A stretch of 64,000 bases of DNA from assembly GCA_964632205.1 (NCBI GenBank), contig CAZWBE010000003.1:15785-79784 (forward strand). Reading direction: 5' to 3'. The notes under the pieces were generated by a model. The model saw nothing but the letters and a program-made list of their open reading frames with translations. It was not told the DNA's origin and searched no databases. A program made the translations under genes and the position numbers. Of the stretch, positions 62,725 to 64,000 are shown in pieces (positions within the stretch are counted from its first letter, which is position 1; the number at the start of each line of letters is the position of its first letter). Source of the DNA: CALLVF01 sp964632205 (GTDB lineage: Bacteria; Patescibacteriota; Microgenomatia; UBA1406; GWC2-37-13).

Positions 62725-63267
62725 ATGGATAGCGAGCTTGAGAAGACTATTTCTCAAATAACTCATGAGAAAGATGTTTTTACCAAAGCAAAACTAATTC
62801 AATATCTCGTTCGGGAAAAACAACAGCGAATAATAGATATATCAAGAAAATTAAAAATAAAACCGTCCTTTACTTGCCACTTACTTCGTTTAAATCGTTT
62901 GCCACCAATCATTGTTGACGGTTATTATTCAAAAATGATCTCTCTTAGTCACCTTTTTGTTATTTCTCGTGTTAAAGATAAAAAAAAGTTAATCGCTTTA
63001 TATGAGAAAATTTTAGCGGAAAACTTATCCGTCGCCGCTACTGAAGAAAAAGTCCGCCAAATTCTTCACCATGTCCCAACCAAAGGAAATTACCTTCCAC
63101 AAGAACAGTTAACAAGATTTTTTAAGCAATTAAAATCAAAATGGTCAAATACCGAGTTTAAATTAATTCAAACACGGATAAAGAGCAAATTAGTGATTGA
63201 AATAAAAGGAAGCCTGGAGGAGTCGGGTATTAAAATACAAAAAATTTTGGAGAAGTTAACGCAGTGA
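62725..63267 (+). CDS. ParB-type HTH domain protein without the CTP-binding domain
   Basis: 180 aa. The segment from about residue 27 to 115 (IQYLVREKQQRIIDISRKL, KIKPSFTCHLLRLNRLP, ISLSHLFVISRV, ENLSVAATEEKVRQIL) follows the order of the ParB/KorB central DNA-binding region, including the helix-turn-helix. The N-terminal ParB/Srx CTPase domain with its GERR-type box is missing. The C-terminus (about 135-180) has a short charged helix-rich end, of unknown role. It lies 7 bases after rpmA and overlaps lepB convergently by 12 bases. A nucleoid-occlusion (Noc)-like or plasmid-type regulator role is possible but not shown. Confidence 0.7.
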   Translation: MDSELEKTISQITHEKDVFTKAKLIQYLVREKQQRIIDISRKLKIKPSFTCHLLRLNRLPPIIVDGYYSKMISLSHLFVISRVKDKKKLIALYEKILAENLSVAATEEKVRQILHHVPTKGNYLPQEQLTRFFKQLKSKWSNTEFKLIQTRIKSKLVIEIKGSLEESGIKIQKILEKLTQ

Positions 63268-63825
63268 GGAGGGAAAAGGATTAGGAATAGCGCCCATAAC
63301 GGTAGTGGGGAAATATCGGTAAAATACTTGGCCAATGATGTTTGAAATTGATATTGGACCAAACTCTCGAGAATCTGAGGAGCGAGGTCGATTATCACCC
63401 ATAACAAAAACATGATTTTCGGGGATGATGATGGGGATTCCTTCTTTAACATATCCTGTCTCCCATAAATTAGTTTTGGCAGCGATGTAAGTTTCTTCTA
63501 ATTTTATGTCGTTGACAAAGACTTCGCCGTTTTTGATTAATATTTTATCGCCAGCAATACCAATAATTCTTTTAATATATTCAATATCGGGATTTTTTGG
63601 CGATTTAAAAACAACCACATCACCTCGTTGTGGCCTTCTTAATTTATAAGTTACTCGGCTAGTTAAAATATAATCTCCTGAATGGAAAGTCGGTTCCATT
63701 GATGCGCCTTTAACTTGATTTGGGGTTAAAATAAAAAGATAAACGACAATAAAAAGGGAGCCGACAAAGACAATCGTCTCCAAGATATCCATAACGAACT
63801 CGATGATTTTTTTGATTATGGTCAT
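63256..63825 (-). CDS. lepB: Signal peptidase I
   Basis: 189-aa membrane serine protease that removes signal peptides. One N-terminal TM (about 14-33), the catalytic Ser in VKGASMEPTF (about 43) and Lys in EYIKRIIGIAGD (about 85), then HVFVMGDNRPRSSDSREFGP (box D/E). Short form with one TM, as in Gram-positives. It is convergent with the ParB-like gene. Confidence 0.96.
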   Translation of the reverse strand: MTIIKKIIEFVMDILETIVFVGSLFIVVYLFILTPNQVKGASMEPTFHSGDYILTSRVTYKLRRPQRGDVVVFKSPKNPDIEYIKRIIGIAGDKILIKNGEVFVNDIKLEETYIAAKTNLWETGYVKEGIPIIIPENHVFVMGDNRPRSSDSREFGPISISNIIGQVFYRYFPTTVMGAIPNPFPSSLR

Positions 63826-63833
63826 AAAGAATT

Positions 63834-63843
63834 ATTGTATAAT
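63834..63843. promoter_or_regulatory. Overlapping divergent -10 boxes, lepB (minus) and tRNA-Val (plus)
   Basis: Ten bases ATTGTATAAT hold TATAAT on the plus strand (63838-63843), about 40 bases before the tRNA, and TACAAT on the minus strand (63839-63834), 8 bases before the lepB ATG at 63825. They share two bases. Confidence 0.45.
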
Positions 63844-63882
63844 AAAATATTGTTAATTAAAAGTGGATTTTAACGAATTTTT

Positions 63883-63956
63883 GGCCGATTAGCTCAATTG
63901 GTTAGAGCGCTGCATTCACATTGCAGAGGTTGGGGGTTCAACTCCCTCATCGGCCA
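63883..63956 (+). tRNA. tRNA-Val(CAC)
   Basis: 74 nt. Acceptor stem GGCCGAT with ATCGGCC, D arm GCTC/GAGC, anticodon stem CTGCA/TGCAG with loop TTCACAT (anticodon CAC, reading GTG), T arm GGGGG-TTCAACT-CCCTC. Discriminator A. CCA is not encoded (CTGG follows). Confidence 0.96.
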
Positions 63957-64000
63957 CTGGTTTTGGCGATAGATTAAAGAGGTTAAACTCTATATTCTTT

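Noticed and set aside
1..64000. CRISPR array, prophage or transposon in the window
   Set aside because: No regularly spaced repeats, transposase, integrase or terminal inverted repeats were seen. The AT-rich words found are short and irregular.

Overview
The window is AT-rich, gene-dense DNA using the standard bacterial code: TGA, TAA and TAG all end genes. Its small, stripped-down proteins suggest a member of the Candidate Phyla Radiation (Patescibacteria, possibly the Microgenomates side). The clues are a TsaC-TsaE fusion, a Mur ligase without its first domain, an IleRS with an unusual KMSKS loop, an AMP-phosphorylase-type enzyme, tRNAs without encoded CCA, tightly overlapping genes, and AT-rich repeat words that intrude into coding sequence. 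The exact lineage is inferred from gene features only. A run of exactly 100 N (56793-56892) shows this is a scaffolded draft assembly.

Layout. 1-4808: the 5' end of a polA-type 5'-3' exonuclease gene (minus, cut by the edge), ftsH, then the t6A genes tsaC-tsaE (fused) and tsaD. 4863-9685: a SUF Fe-S assembly operon (Rrf2/IscR-like regulator, sufC, sufB, a short sufD, sufS, sufU). It is followed at once by a ferredoxin with a [3Fe-4S]-type motif and a two-subunit 2-oxoacid:ferredoxin oxidoreductase (9725-12651), so cofactor assembly sits beside an enzyme that needs it. 12760-15225: lon with a near-consensus promoter. 15217-23580: a minus-strand operon for a surface glycan (GT2, O-antigen-ligase-like protein, ArnT-like membrane transferase, three GT4 enzymes, a FemAB-like aminoacyltransferase). 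23601-26339: tRNA(CAT), a decayed rarA, trpS, dtd. 26456-30364: PBP1A, metG and a small membrane protein. 30389-35280: rpsO, pnp, a short gene-poor stretch with a possible toxin remnant, and ftsK. 35395-39303: mltG, an AMP/thymidine-phosphorylase-family gene and murJ.

39460-61049 is a long division and cell wall (dcw) cluster: mraZ, rsmH, ftsL, ftsI, murE, pgeF, murC, murB, murA, [GNAT on the opposite strand], yvcK, dgkA, mraY, murD, ftsW, murG, ftsQ, ftsA, [gap], ftsZ, ileS. A rodA-like gene, rplU, rpmA and a ParB-type HTH gene follow. Convergent lepB and a tRNA-Val close the window. murF and ddl are not in the cluster, and pgeF sits in the slot where murF is usual.

Regulation visible in the sequence: many transcription units begin with a TATAAT-like box, often TG-extended, only 6-9 bases before the start codon, so their mRNAs should be leaderless or nearly so. 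Several divergent pairs share overlapping or mirror-image -10 boxes. mraZ is preceded by four TGG-boxes at an exact 10-bp period, the expected form of a MraZ autoregulatory operator. I did not find a CRISPR array, transposase, prophage or obvious defence system. The most unusual items are the SUF-OFOR island, the TsaC-TsaE fusion, the multiply broken rarA, the leaderless and symmetric promoter pattern, and the dispersed AAAATCA-like repeats.
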